Part shown: piece by piece, positions 56,706 to 64,000 of the stretch
Position numbering within the stretch: the stretch's first letter is position 1
Layout of the letters: each line of letters opens with the position of its first letter
Source: Burkholderiales bacterium C2
GTDB lineage: Bacteria; Pseudomonadota; Gammaproteobacteria; Burkholderiales; Burkholderiaceae_C
NCBI GenBank assembly: GCA_005503085.1
Contig: SCOI01000009.1
Coordinates: 124,001-188,000 of the forward strand
DNA length: 64,000 bases
Direction of reading: 5' to 3'
Made by a program: the position numbers and the translations under genes
Notes under the pieces: model-generated
The model's input: only the letters and a program-made list of their open reading frames with translations
Databases searched by the model: none
Told to the model about the DNA's origin: nothing

Positions 56706-58571
56706 ATGTCACCCGACTCTTCCCCCGTCTCGGCGGTGCGCCCGCTGATTGACCAAGCTCGCGCGCTTGTTGGCTTTCTGCTGGCGCACGACCACAAGCT
56801 TGCCGAGTCCGACAGCCAGCGCCTTTGCGCGGACCTTCCCCTCGATCCCAAAGCGGCCGCGAAGCAGCTGCGCGTCGGCCTTGCGCCCCTGGCAGTCGAC
56901 ATCAAGCACACCCATGCCTTGAAGGCGGTTGCAGTCCTGCGCGGCAGTGCAAGATTCCTGGACCTTGGCGCGCAAACCCAGTACGTCGTCGCAGACTGGT
57001 CGCCTGACGCTCCTGGTGTCAGCGCCGACCCTGTGCGCCTGACGAGCTTCGCCAAAGCCGCCGACCAGTTCTGCCGGCGACTTTGCGACCAGTTTGAGAA
57101 CGACCCACCGCTCGTGGTCATGCGTTGCCGCCGCACGCATGTCAGCATCCGCGCGACGAGCCGCGCCACCAGCGCCTGGTGGTCGTTGCTCCTGGTGCCT
57201 GTTGACGCTGCCGGCGTCGACACCGTCTTCGAGGATCGCAAGGACGTCGAGCGCTTGACCGAGCGCGTGCGTCGCCTGGTTGAAGGTGGCCTCGCCGGCT
57301 GGGTCGACGGCTTGTACAACGTATACCAAGTCTCCGCCGAGGCGGACGATGACGTACTTGATGGAAACTCGATCTTGGAATCCGAGTTCCCAGCCGTGGA
57401 CCAACTGCCAGCTGTCACCGACGACAGCCCCGCGGAGGGGCTTCCGATACGCCAGGAAGAGTGGCAGGACTTCCTCAAGCGCGATGAGTTCTTCCGCCGG
57501 CGCAAGGAAGTTCCTCTCGCACAATGGGCGCGGGAGATGCGCCTGGGAGCCGCCGTGCCGCGCTACGGTGACGTGGTTTTCGACCAGGACGCCTTCGAAC
57601 AGGCCCGCTCCGCCGCCGGTCTGACCTGGTCGGACATCGCCGAACTGTTCCAGGACGACCTCAACGATGAAATCGTCCAAGAGCTCCAGGTCGGCAAAGC
57701 CTGCCTCAGCTCTCTGCAGGTCATCGCCGAAGCCCTCGACATCGACCCGAACAGCCTGCTCACGAGCCAGCGCTCAACGCCGCGCATCCCGCTGCCGCTG
57801 CATTCGGACATCGCAATGTGGCTCAGCCGCATTGACGCCGTAGTGTCCGAGCCGCATGGTTCTGCGCCTGCTCCGGCTGGCATCGCTGAACGCCTTCGCG
57901 CGCTGTGCGCCGTGCCCCTCGATGTGCGCCGGCACTGGGACAAGAAGCCTCCGGCCGCCCTGGAGGAGCTGAACCGTGAAATTCGCTTCGCGGGGCTCAT
58001 CGTGTGCGCTGGCATGGGCGTACGCTTCGTGCATGACCTGCCGCTGGGCCTGCAGCGTCCCACCTCGATTTCGATCCTGGAGTTCGACCGGCAGATTGAC
58101 GTCCTTACTCAGGGCGGTCAGTTGCCCGACGGCGTCACCTCCATGCAGCTGGAACCCGAGAGCGACCCCGTCACGCCGGAATGGCTCGCGCGCTTCAACA
58201 AGCCTCACTTCACTGCCAATGACCTGCTGCGCTACAGCGACATGGTCCACGAGCACACGCAAGAAGACGACGACTGGAAAGACCGTTTCACCACCAAAGC
58301 GTTCGTGGGCGTGAAGCTGTTCAACAAGGATGCCGAAAAGGCCCACGCGGCCACCGTGCGTATGACGGCTCTTTCGCGGCTTATCGAGAGGCGGCCGATG
58401 GAGCCGTGGGTGCGCAAGAACCGCGACCCTCAGGAAACGTCGCTGATGATTGCCGAAGCCGGCTTCGAGGCTGCAGCGCGCTGTGAGCTTGTCGACGTGG
58501 ACGGCGAGCCCGGTTTCGACGACCGCACGTTCTACATGCTCTGCGTCAAACACGCTCGAAAGTACAACTGA
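56706..58571 (+). CDS. Uncharacterised large protein with N-terminal Glyoxalase-related-type module
   Basis: A 621-aa cytosolic protein, function unknown. Residues about 45-85 (KQLRVGLAPLAVDIKHTHALKAVA) align with the N-terminal module of the nuclease gene 50200-51876. Region about 295-375 (LTWSDIAELFQDDLNDEIVQEL, then SLQVIAEALDIDPNSLL) looks like an XRE-like HTH. The C-terminal 200 residues are unassigned. ATG 56706 has GGAGA upstream; the longer frame to 56541 lacks a ribosome site and a family-like start. It is followed by the membrane protein gene after 25 bases. Confidence 0.6.
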   Translation: MSPDSSPVSAVRPLIDQARALVGFLLAHDHKLAESDSQRLCADLPLDPKAAAKQLRVGLAPLAVDIKHTHALKAVAVLRGSARFLDLGAQTQYVVADWSPDAPGVSADPVRLTSFAKAADQFCRRLCDQFENDPPLVVMRCRRTHVSIRATSRATSAWWSLLLVPVDAAGVDTVFEDRKDVERLTERVRRLVEGGLAGWVDGLYNVYQVSAEADDDVLDGNSILESEFPAVDQLPAVTDDSPAEGLPIRQEEWQDFLKRDEFFRRRKEVPLAQWAREMRLGAAVPRYGDVVFDQDAFEQARSAAGLTWSDIAELFQDDLNDEIVQELQVGKACLSSLQVIAEALDIDPNSLLTSQRSTPRIPLPLHSDIAMWLSRIDAVVSEPHGSAPAPAGIAERLRALCAVPLDVRRHWDKKPPAALEELNREIRFAGLIVCAGMGVRFVHDLPLGLQRPTSISILEFDRQIDVLTQGGQLPDGVTSMQLEPESDPVTPEWLARFNKPHFTANDLLRYSDMVHEHTQEDDDWKDRFTTKAFVGVKLFNKDAEKAHAATVRMTALSRLIERRPMEPWVRKNRDPQETSLMIAEAGFEAAARCELVDVDGEPGFDDRTFYMLCVKHARKYN

Positions 58572-58596
58572 TAAGGCAAAACAGACAGGGGGAATC

Positions 58597-59826
58597 TTGA
58601 GCTCAGCACGAACTATCGAGGCGATCCTTGGCAGCACCGCCGCGCGCGAGGTGGCACGCTTGGAAGAGCAACGCGCAGCGTGGGTCAACGCCAGCAGCGC
58701 GAAAGACATCGTCGAAAAGCAACTGCGCGAGTTCACTGAGAACTCGGCGCTAATGCAGGCTAAGGCAATGCAGTCGGCCGCCATGACCCTCGGCCAGCAG
58801 TACAAGGACCTGATGGAGTCTGGGAGCACCGCGAAAGCCATGCGGCAGGCCCTGGAAGCGTCTGAGCGGGCGCAGGCAACGCAGATGCGAAAGATGTTCG
58901 ATTCGATGGCCGACATCCGCAAAAGCCTTGTGGACGCCGGCGGGTCCCACCTGCGCGGTACCGAGTTCCTGGGAATCGACGCGGGCTCAGCTGGTTTGGC
59001 CCAACTGGTGAAGGAGATGTCCGGCGTCGGAGCGGTTGCCGCAATGCTGGCCAAGGAAGCCGAGGAGTCGCGGGCGCGGACCAAACGGCTGCTCGAGGAC
59101 GTAGGCATTGGTTCCAGCGCCAGGCGCATCGCCGAGGAGTTCGAGCGAATAAACAGGCAATGGCGGGTGCCTGGCGAAGCATTGGGCATGGGCGAGGTGT
59201 TAAGACACGTCCAAGAGCAACTCCGCGCGAGCACCGCCCTGCCCACCATCGACTGGGGAACTGCGACCGCCCTGGCAAGAGCCATGGGCCCGGTCGGACT
59301 GGAACATCAGCTGGCGCTGCTGGGCATCGCGCCGGACGGCTCGATGGAGCAGCCGTCCACGCAACCAGAGCGAGGCATCCTCAGTCGGAAGCAGAACGAG
59401 GCGATAGCGTTGGTGAGCCTGCTGCTCACGCTGCTCATCTTCTTCTACCAGGAGTACAACAACGCTCAGCAGCAAGCCAAGACCGACGCCATTCAAGCCG
59501 AGCAAAGTGCGAAGCTGGATGCGCAGGCGCGGCAGCTAGAGGGTCTGGCAGCCCTGATCCAGAAGTCCCTGGCGCAAACAGCTCAGAGCCACGAGGAGCG
59601 CTTCTTCGTCCGCTCGCGCCCTGCCCCTGTTCGCAGAAAGCCCCAGCAAGGCGCCGCAGTGGACGGCCAGCTCATGCCCAATGAAGTGGTGCGGGCCATC
59701 GACAAGGACGGCAAGTGGGTAGAGGTTGAGTATTACCACTGGCTTCACGAGGAGTACCGCACGGGCTGGGTGCTGAAGAAGTACCTGGAACGGGTGCCGG
59801 CCAACTACTCGGCGGGTTCCAAGTAG
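58597..59826 (+). CDS. Membrane-anchored coiled-coil protein with C-terminal SH3-like domain
   Basis: A 409-aa protein starting at TTG 58597 with AGGGGGA upstream. Residues 1-260 are charged and helical, probably coiled coil (EVARLEEQRAAW, SALMQAKAMQSA). One membrane segment at about 271-287 (ALVSLLLTLLIFFYQEY) is followed by a second coiled coil and an SH3-like beta domain (VVRAIDKDGKWVEVEYY to LKKYLERV). Bacterial SH3 domains bind peptide or cell-wall-like ligands. It is the likely partner of the 56706 gene. I do not recognise a named system. Confidence 0.6.
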   Translation: MSSARTIEAILGSTAAREVARLEEQRAAWVNASSAKDIVEKQLREFTENSALMQAKAMQSAAMTLGQQYKDLMESGSTAKAMRQALEASERAQATQMRKMFDSMADIRKSLVDAGGSHLRGTEFLGIDAGSAGLAQLVKEMSGVGAVAAMLAKEAEESRARTKRLLEDVGIGSSARRIAEEFERINRQWRVPGEALGMGEVLRHVQEQLRASTALPTIDWGTATALARAMGPVGLEHQLALLGIAPDGSMEQPSTQPERGILSRKQNEAIALVSLLLTLLIFFYQEYNNAQQQAKTDAIQAEQSAKLDAQARQLEGLAALIQKSLAQTAQSHEERFFVRSRPAPVRRKPQQGAAVDGQLMPNEVVRAIDKDGKWVEVEYYHWLHEEYRTGWVLKKYLERVPANYSAGSK

Positions 59827-60208
59827 CGTCGACGGCGCCAAGCGAAATTCCGCGCCGCCGCCCGGAACTTGACGCCGCAGCGCTACACCGGCGGCAGGTC
59901 GTATGTTTCCTCCTCCTGCACCTCCTCCTTCAACACAGAGCACGGTGAGCACTTGGAGGACGCAGAGTACGTGAGGCCATGACCACCGCAAAAATAAGAA
60001 ATACGTTTTAATATCAAGGCGTTACTGCATATTTATGTGCGGTTTCATGCAAATTGATTTATGCGAGTTGATCTAATAAACTATCATTACAGCAGCTGTC
60101 TCTAGCGACCTCGCTAGGTTCAATTGCCTGCATTCCGCGTCTTCAATCTTCGCCTTTTTCGTTGGCAGCGGGGACACTGGAAGCATCAAACGACGCGAAG
60201 GACGCACC
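59827..60208. other. 382-base AT-rich intergenic region with promoter-like hexamers
   Basis: No gene is supported. Low GC between 59990 and 60120. TTGATT (60054-60059) and TAAACT (60077-60082) at 17-base spacing form a possible sigma70 promoter for the gene at 60209. Confidence 0.5.
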
Positions 60209-60856
60209 ATGCTGATCCCCAAACAAGCCGCGAAGCGGCCGAAGATGTCAGAGCGAGCGCAGCAACAGCAGGAGCTGCACTTTCCGGGCTGGAATCTGCT
60301 TTGGCTGTGGAACCGCAAGGTGCACCACGGGTACGCCACCATCGCCCGTACTTTGCCCTTGGGGATGCAGGCCATCGACGCCCAGTCGAAGGGGCAGCCG
60401 GCAGGGCACACGCTCTTCTGTCTGTGGGCCCGCTCGCCCGACCATCCGTTGGTCATCATCGAGAACCCGGCGACGTTCGCAGCTGAGGCCGGCTTTACTG
60501 GTGAGCGTGCGGTCGATACCTGGCGCCGACGCATGAAGCGCCTGCAGGAGCTCAAGTTCATCGCAGCCAAGAAAGGGCCCGCAGGCGACTTCAGCTACGT
60601 CCTCCTGCAGAACCCCAACGTGGCAATGGAGTGGATGAGGCAAAGCGGGCTAGTGCAGGACGAGCTCTACAGCCGTTTCCTGATCCGGGTGACCGACGTC
60701 GGCGGCCTCAGCGAAGTCGAGGCAATTCGTGCCGCATGGGCTGCGGAGCGCGCGGCGCAAGCCGCCGCGCTGGCCGCACAGGTTGCGGCGGCTGCCACTG
60801 AACCTGTGCCGCCTCCGGCCGCCACCGCGGGCGTGCCGACGGAGGCGGCATCATGA
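60209..60856 (+). CDS. Uncharacterised island protein, possible replication- or element-associated
   Basis: A 215-aa protein. The first 130 residues contain GWNLLWLWNRKVHHGYATIAR and WRRRMKRLQELKFIAAKKGPAG, which look like a winged-helix-like DNA-binding domain as found in element replication or regulation proteins; the last 60 residues are an alanine-rich tail. ATG 60209 has GAAGGA upstream. The name is not known to me; a role in maintaining the element is inference from position near the recombinases. Confidence 0.5.
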   Translation: MLIPKQAAKRPKMSERAQQQQELHFPGWNLLWLWNRKVHHGYATIARTLPLGMQAIDAQSKGQPAGHTLFCLWARSPDHPLVIIENPATFAAEAGFTGERAVDTWRRRMKRLQELKFIAAKKGPAGDFSYVLLQNPNVAMEWMRQSGLVQDELYSRFLIRVTDVGGLSEVEAIRAAWAAERAAQAAALAAQVAAAATEPVPPPAATAGVPTEAAS

Positions 60857-61041
60857 GCGTTCGTAAGCCCGGGCCCAACGGCGCCCAGAGTCCCTACGTC
60901 GCCTTCACAGATGACCGGCAGCGCAAATGGGCCTTGATGTCTCGAGACGTGAGGTTGGTGCTCATCGCCTTGATCCTCGCCATCGGCGGCGGCGCAACGC
61001 TGAAGTGGTCAGCGCTCTGGCATATGGTCGGCGGAGGCTGA
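60853..61041 (+). CDS. Small single-pass membrane protein
   Basis: A 62-aa protein ATGA-coupled to the previous gene. One hydrophobic segment near residues 34-55 (VRLVLIALILAIGGGATLKW). Unknown. Confidence 0.55.
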   Translation: MSVRKPGPNGAQSPYVAFTDDRQRKWALMSRDVRLVLIALILAIGGGATLKWSALWHMVGGG

Positions 61042-61199
61042 GAACGTAGTACCTCCCTGCTCCAGAATCCGAAAGCCGCACGTTTTCGATACCGACACCG
61101 GATGCGGCGGTGGAGCACGGCGGCTTCCTTCCCAACGAATTCAACGTCTCAGCCCGTTCGATGGCGAGCTTGGCGACCTGTGCTCCGGGCAAAAACGCG
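61042..61199. other. Spacer with no gene
   Basis: Nothing identifiable except the tail of the neighbouring degraded gene. Confidence 0.4.
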
Positions 61200-61469
61200 G
61201 ATGGCCTTGCCATTCTTGACACGGGTCGCACCGCTCGCCGTGCAGCCCTTTGGTGCACGAACAATGACCACTGCGACGCCGCAGGCAGCGCACTGCTTCT
61301 GTAGAAGCGGGATGAAATCGGCCGGCTCTCGTATTCGCGTCAGCGGCTTAAACGCGGGCAGCAGTTGTTGGAAGCGCGCACGGTTCCAGGCATCCACAGG
61401 GCGCTCCTCTGCAGCCAGCTCACCTTCCCTAAGCCATGCCGCTACCGATGCCGACTGGGCCGAGAAGAC
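61200..61469 (-). pseudogene. ImmA/IrrE-type metallopeptidase/antitoxin fragment
   Basis: The minus strand reads SVAAWLREGELAAEERPVDAW, FQQLLPAFKPLTRIREP, FIPLLQKQCAACGVAVVIV and SGATRVKNGKAI, the region just before the HExxH motif of HigA/ImmA proteins. The catalytic part is gone and the upstream XRE domain is missing, so this is a remnant. Confidence 0.55.
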
Positions 61470-61876
61470 AGGCGACGTCCTCCCCCTTGACGCTTGTCTG
61501 CCATCCAGCTAATGCCACGGCCGCCCTAACGGCCTTTCGCAACTAGCGTATCGACATACCCAACCCAAGTTTGTCCGTTGCCCTGAAGCAACTATGGACA
61601 CGAGTGAGCGGTTATCGCCCGTTAACTAAAAAATTGCCGTATAGCGGGATTTATATAGTTGAGCGGCGAGGCACTTGCAATTGAATTTGAAGAATGCTTA
61701 AAAAAGCAAGTTAATCGCATTTCAAGTTATACCCGCTCCCTAGGCCTGCTTAACAGCGCCGGAATTCTGGCTGCGTAGCACATAAGGCGCAGCTCGTCCA
61801 GCCAGTTGACCTTCCGCGCACTGCCCTCCACGATTTCATTGCCTCCCAATGTATCGGCAACCCAGCATCAAAAATC
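61470..61876. other. 407-base AT-rich gap before the recombinase
   Basis: No gene is supported. CTTGC...GCAAG at 61674-61714 and TTATATAGTTGAGCGG at 61651 make imperfect repeats; the region could carry the recombination site and promoter of the recombinase gene. The composition is much more AT-rich than the host. Confidence 0.4.
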
Positions 61877-63142
61877 ATGGCATATCTCGACCGTATTAGG
61901 CAGACTGAGTTCGACATTAGGCTTGACGAGCGTGGTTTAGTTACCTACGCGGAAAAACCAATTGGCCATGAAAATTTGCCTCAACTATTTTGGGCGAATC
62001 ACAGCGGATGGGATGAAGCGAACCGCTGGTTCTATGAACGGCATGTGAATGCCGATGCCAAAATCGAGACCGTTGATCGACAGGCTAAATATCTCGCCTA
62101 CTACGCCAAATTTCTTGAAAAAATTAAGCGAGATTGGCGACATTTTCCTTCAACGAGGAAAGAACAAGTGCTGCGAAGGTTCAGAAAGCACCTGATTGAC
62201 TGCATGAATTCCGGCGACCTTGCATGCTCCACCGCACAAAACTGCATGGCAGTAGCGATTCAGTTCTATCGCTATGCTGTTCTAAACAATTTTCTTCGTC
62301 CTCATAGCCCCATGTGGCAAGACAAACACGTCCTAGTTCCCTACTTCGATACGGCGGGCTTCAAACGAAGTCTATTAAGGAGAACAACAGACCTCTCGAT
62401 ACGGCATCGCCACGCAGTAGGACGGCGGCTTGAGGAAGGTTTACTCCCCATTAGCGACGTTCACATGAATAGCCTACTCGAATTCACCGCGCGTGAGGAA
62501 ACCATCGAACTACACCTGATGCTCAGTGTCGGCTTCCTGACCGGCGCTCGCGTAAGCACTGTCGCAACCCTAACAAAATCCTCCGTCGCCACGGCGCGAC
62601 CCGATCCACTTACGCCGGGAATATTTCTACTTCACGTTGGACCGGGAACGCGAATCAAAACAAAATTTGATGTAAAGGGAGACATCATGCTTCCCAAGGC
62701 CCTTCTTGACGACCTGGCGACTTACTCGCGGAGTAATCGGCGATTATATCGAGAAGCCAAAGCGTCCAAGGTCGACAAGGATTTGCTGTTCTTGACCCAG
62801 CAAGGGGAGGCGTATTCATCAGATTCGATAGGAAGACTCGTTAGGGCCATGAGAAGGAAAGCAGTTGATGCAGGCCTTCAATTCATGGCGAAATTCTACT
62901 TCCATCAATCACGCGCGACGTTTGGCACCTCGCTCATGCAGATTCTCCTTGACTGCAAAGTTTCCGCCTCTGAGTCAATTCGAACAGTCAGGGATGCAAT
63001 GCTGCACAAAGACGAAAAGACAACATGGGGCTACATTCACTTTCTGCAGAGCACAAACGGAAAGCAGAAGGTTGCAGCTCGGTTCAACGAAGCTTTCACT
63101 GGGGTCCGGCACCGGGATTGGTCAAAGTACCGCGATGAATAG
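61877..63142 (+). CDS. Tyrosine recombinase/phage-type integrase
   Basis: A 421-aa site-specific recombinase. The N-terminal core-binding part reaches about residue 190; the catalytic residues are seen as LTGARVSTVATL (first Arg near residue 224), FHQSRATFGTSL (H-x2-R near residue 345), and the later HKDEKTTWGYIHF (His and catalytic Tyr near residue 385). ATG 61877 is plausible. The gene has lower GC than the host and is followed by an overlapping second gene. Such adjacent recombinase sets mark RIT-like or Gamma-Mobile-Trio-type elements. Confidence 0.85.
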   Translation: MAYLDRIRQTEFDIRLDERGLVTYAEKPIGHENLPQLFWANHSGWDEANRWFYERHVNADAKIETVDRQAKYLAYYAKFLEKIKRDWRHFPSTRKEQVLRRFRKHLIDCMNSGDLACSTAQNCMAVAIQFYRYAVLNNFLRPHSPMWQDKHVLVPYFDTAGFKRSLLRRTTDLSIRHRHAVGRRLEEGLLPISDVHMNSLLEFTAREETIELHLMLSVGFLTGARVSTVATLTKSSVATARPDPLTPGIFLLHVGPGTRIKTKFDVKGDIMLPKALLDDLATYSRSNRRLYREAKASKVDKDLLFLTQQGEAYSSDSIGRLVRAMRRKAVDAGLQFMAKFYFHQSRATFGTSLMQILLDCKVSASESIRTVRDAMLHKDEKTTWGYIHFLQSTNGKQKVAARFNEAFTGVRHRDWSKYRDE

Positions 63143-64000
63143 CACGCCTCTACCCAATTTGACTTTCCCAAGCGTCAAATTCGGAGCCAATGAAACACCA
63201 TGGGATTTGATTTCACTGCTTTATAAAGGCGGCGCAGCCACACGTATCAATCTGGTCGCTGAACAAATTCAGAAAGGCACCTTTGGCGGACCAATACTAG
63301 AGCGTCTACCCTTGATTCAGGCATTTCACCAATTGATCGACGATGCCCTTGAAGCGGGCGGTCCAAGGGATACAGCAAGCAGCGAAATTGCGATTCTTCG
63401 GACGTTTTATGCGTTTGCGGATCGCAACGGTCATTCGATGACGCTCGAGACGGTGAAGGATACCTTTATCGCATTTGCTGATGAGCTATTCGCCCGAACT
63501 TTGATTAAGCGAAAGGCTACCCCAGGGCCAAGAAAGCCCGGGGGATTACATCCGCTAAAACTTGGTTCTGCCATTACTCAAGGAAACACGGTCTCAACAA
63601 AGCTCGACGAAATTCTGGACCGCCAAACACCGCTAATATCTGCAACGCGCCTTATTACCCCAAGAATACGTAAATCCGTTCAAGGGATTCAAGCGGAGAA
63701 GCAGAATCTAAAGCAGACTTTCGAATTTGGGCATCTGCTGCAAGATATTTGTGATGCACTCACCCTGGAAAACATGCAACACGACGGGCTTCGCATACAT
63801 CTCCGAAGCGGTGAGCATATTTCGCTAGGGCGCGATGGTGACGCAAAGACCTCCGCCAAGATTGACGGGGGAACAGACCCGATTCGCAACCTTCTCGTCA
63901 ATATACGAATTGAAGCGGAGCTTCAGATGTTCATTGGGCAGACGGGGCTGAATTTGGAACAGGCCCACAACGCGCAATTAGCGAACTTCGCGTACGCAAG
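63135..64000 (+). CDS. Second gene of the recombinase module, partial, runs off the window
   Basis: ATG 63135 overlaps the recombinase stop by eight bases, and the frame is open to the window end (288 codons). The residues read MNSTPLPNLTFPSVKFGAN..., then a helical region with RINLVAEQIQKGTF, TFYAFADRNG, and a later region with GGTDPIRNLLVNIRIEAELQMF. The C-terminal part with any catalytic residues is outside. The first ATG and the tight overlap suggest coupled translation of two proteins needed for one recombination reaction. Family cannot be named from the visible part. Confidence 0.6.
   Translation, partial: MNSTPLPNLTFPSVKFGANETPWDLISLLYKGGAATRINLVAEQIQKGTFGGPILERLPLIQAFHQLIDDALEAGGPRDTASSEIAILRTFYAFADRNGHSMTLETVKDTFIAFADELFARTLIKRKATPGPRKPGGLHPLKLGSAITQGNTVSTKLDEILDRQTPLISATRLITPRIRKSVQGIQAEKQNLKQTFEFGHLLQDICDALTLENMQHDGLRIHLRSGEHISLGRDGDAKTSAKIDGGTDPIRNLLVNIRIEAELQMFIGQTGLNLEQAHNAQLANFAYA

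Overview
The window looks like a high-GC chromosome segment of a beta-proteobacterium of the order Burkholderiales, probably near Roseateles, Paucibacter or Rubrivivax. The grounds are the base composition, a DUF4148 periplasmic protein (typical of this order), and a housekeeping block lysS / enoyl-CoA hydratase / DUF3108 / M61 peptidase / dsbC / ubiH-like / ychF with strongly GC-biased third codon positions. There is no rRNA, tRNA or CRISPR array that I can see.

Region 1 (1-10.5 kb, + strand) is a tightly coupled operon for modified acidic sugars. It holds the end of a UDP-sugar hydrolysing 2-epimerase, then NeuB/LegI, a NeuD/LegH-type acetyltransferase, a PtmE-type CBS-nucleotidyltransferase and LegF (nonulosonic, probably legionaminic, acid). 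Next come a WbpG-HisF-HisH amidotransferase trio and a WbpB-WbpD-WbpE set (UDP-2,3-diacetamido-uronic acid). A Kelch-like lipoprotein ends the block.

Region 2 (10.6-20.8 kb, - strand, lower GC) encodes a flippase, glycosyltransferases, a polytopic membrane protein that may be the Wzy polymerase, a PIG-L deacetylase, an LpxD-like acyltransferase and a second HisH-HisF-WbpG trio in the order known from the Pseudomonas aeruginosa O5 locus. A 600-bp gap at 20.8-21.4 kb carries a palindromic operator-like site. Region 3 (21.4-34.7 kb, - strand, higher GC) has WbpA, a PglF/WbpM dehydratase, a PglC-type initiating transferase, a PglE-type aminotransferase, a VapBC pair, a methyltransferase, two glycosyltransferases, an acetyltransferase, a second flippase and a second WbpE-WbpD-WbpB set. 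Together regions 1-3 predict O-antigen or capsule units rich in amidino, acetamido-uronic and nonulosonic sugars, with duplicated pathways that suggest two glycan loci joined together.

Region 4 (34.8-44.1 kb) is ordinary core genome.

Region 5 (44.2-64 kb, right end outside the window) is a genomic island. It has a short XRE regulator with a repeated operator, a DEDD exonuclease followed by a frameshifted AbrB-like gene, degraded IS66 pieces, a diguanylate cyclase, a DUF6035/CoiA-like nuclease, a HEPN-like protein, a Crp/Fnr regulator, a partial duplication of the exonuclease that splits another gene, an uncharacterised two-gene unit (56.7-59.8 kb), and at the right edge a tyrosine recombinase followed by an overlapping second gene that runs off the window. 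The nuclease and the first protein of the two-gene unit share a similar N-terminal helical module. These accessory genes are the best candidates here for an undescribed defence or mobile-element function.
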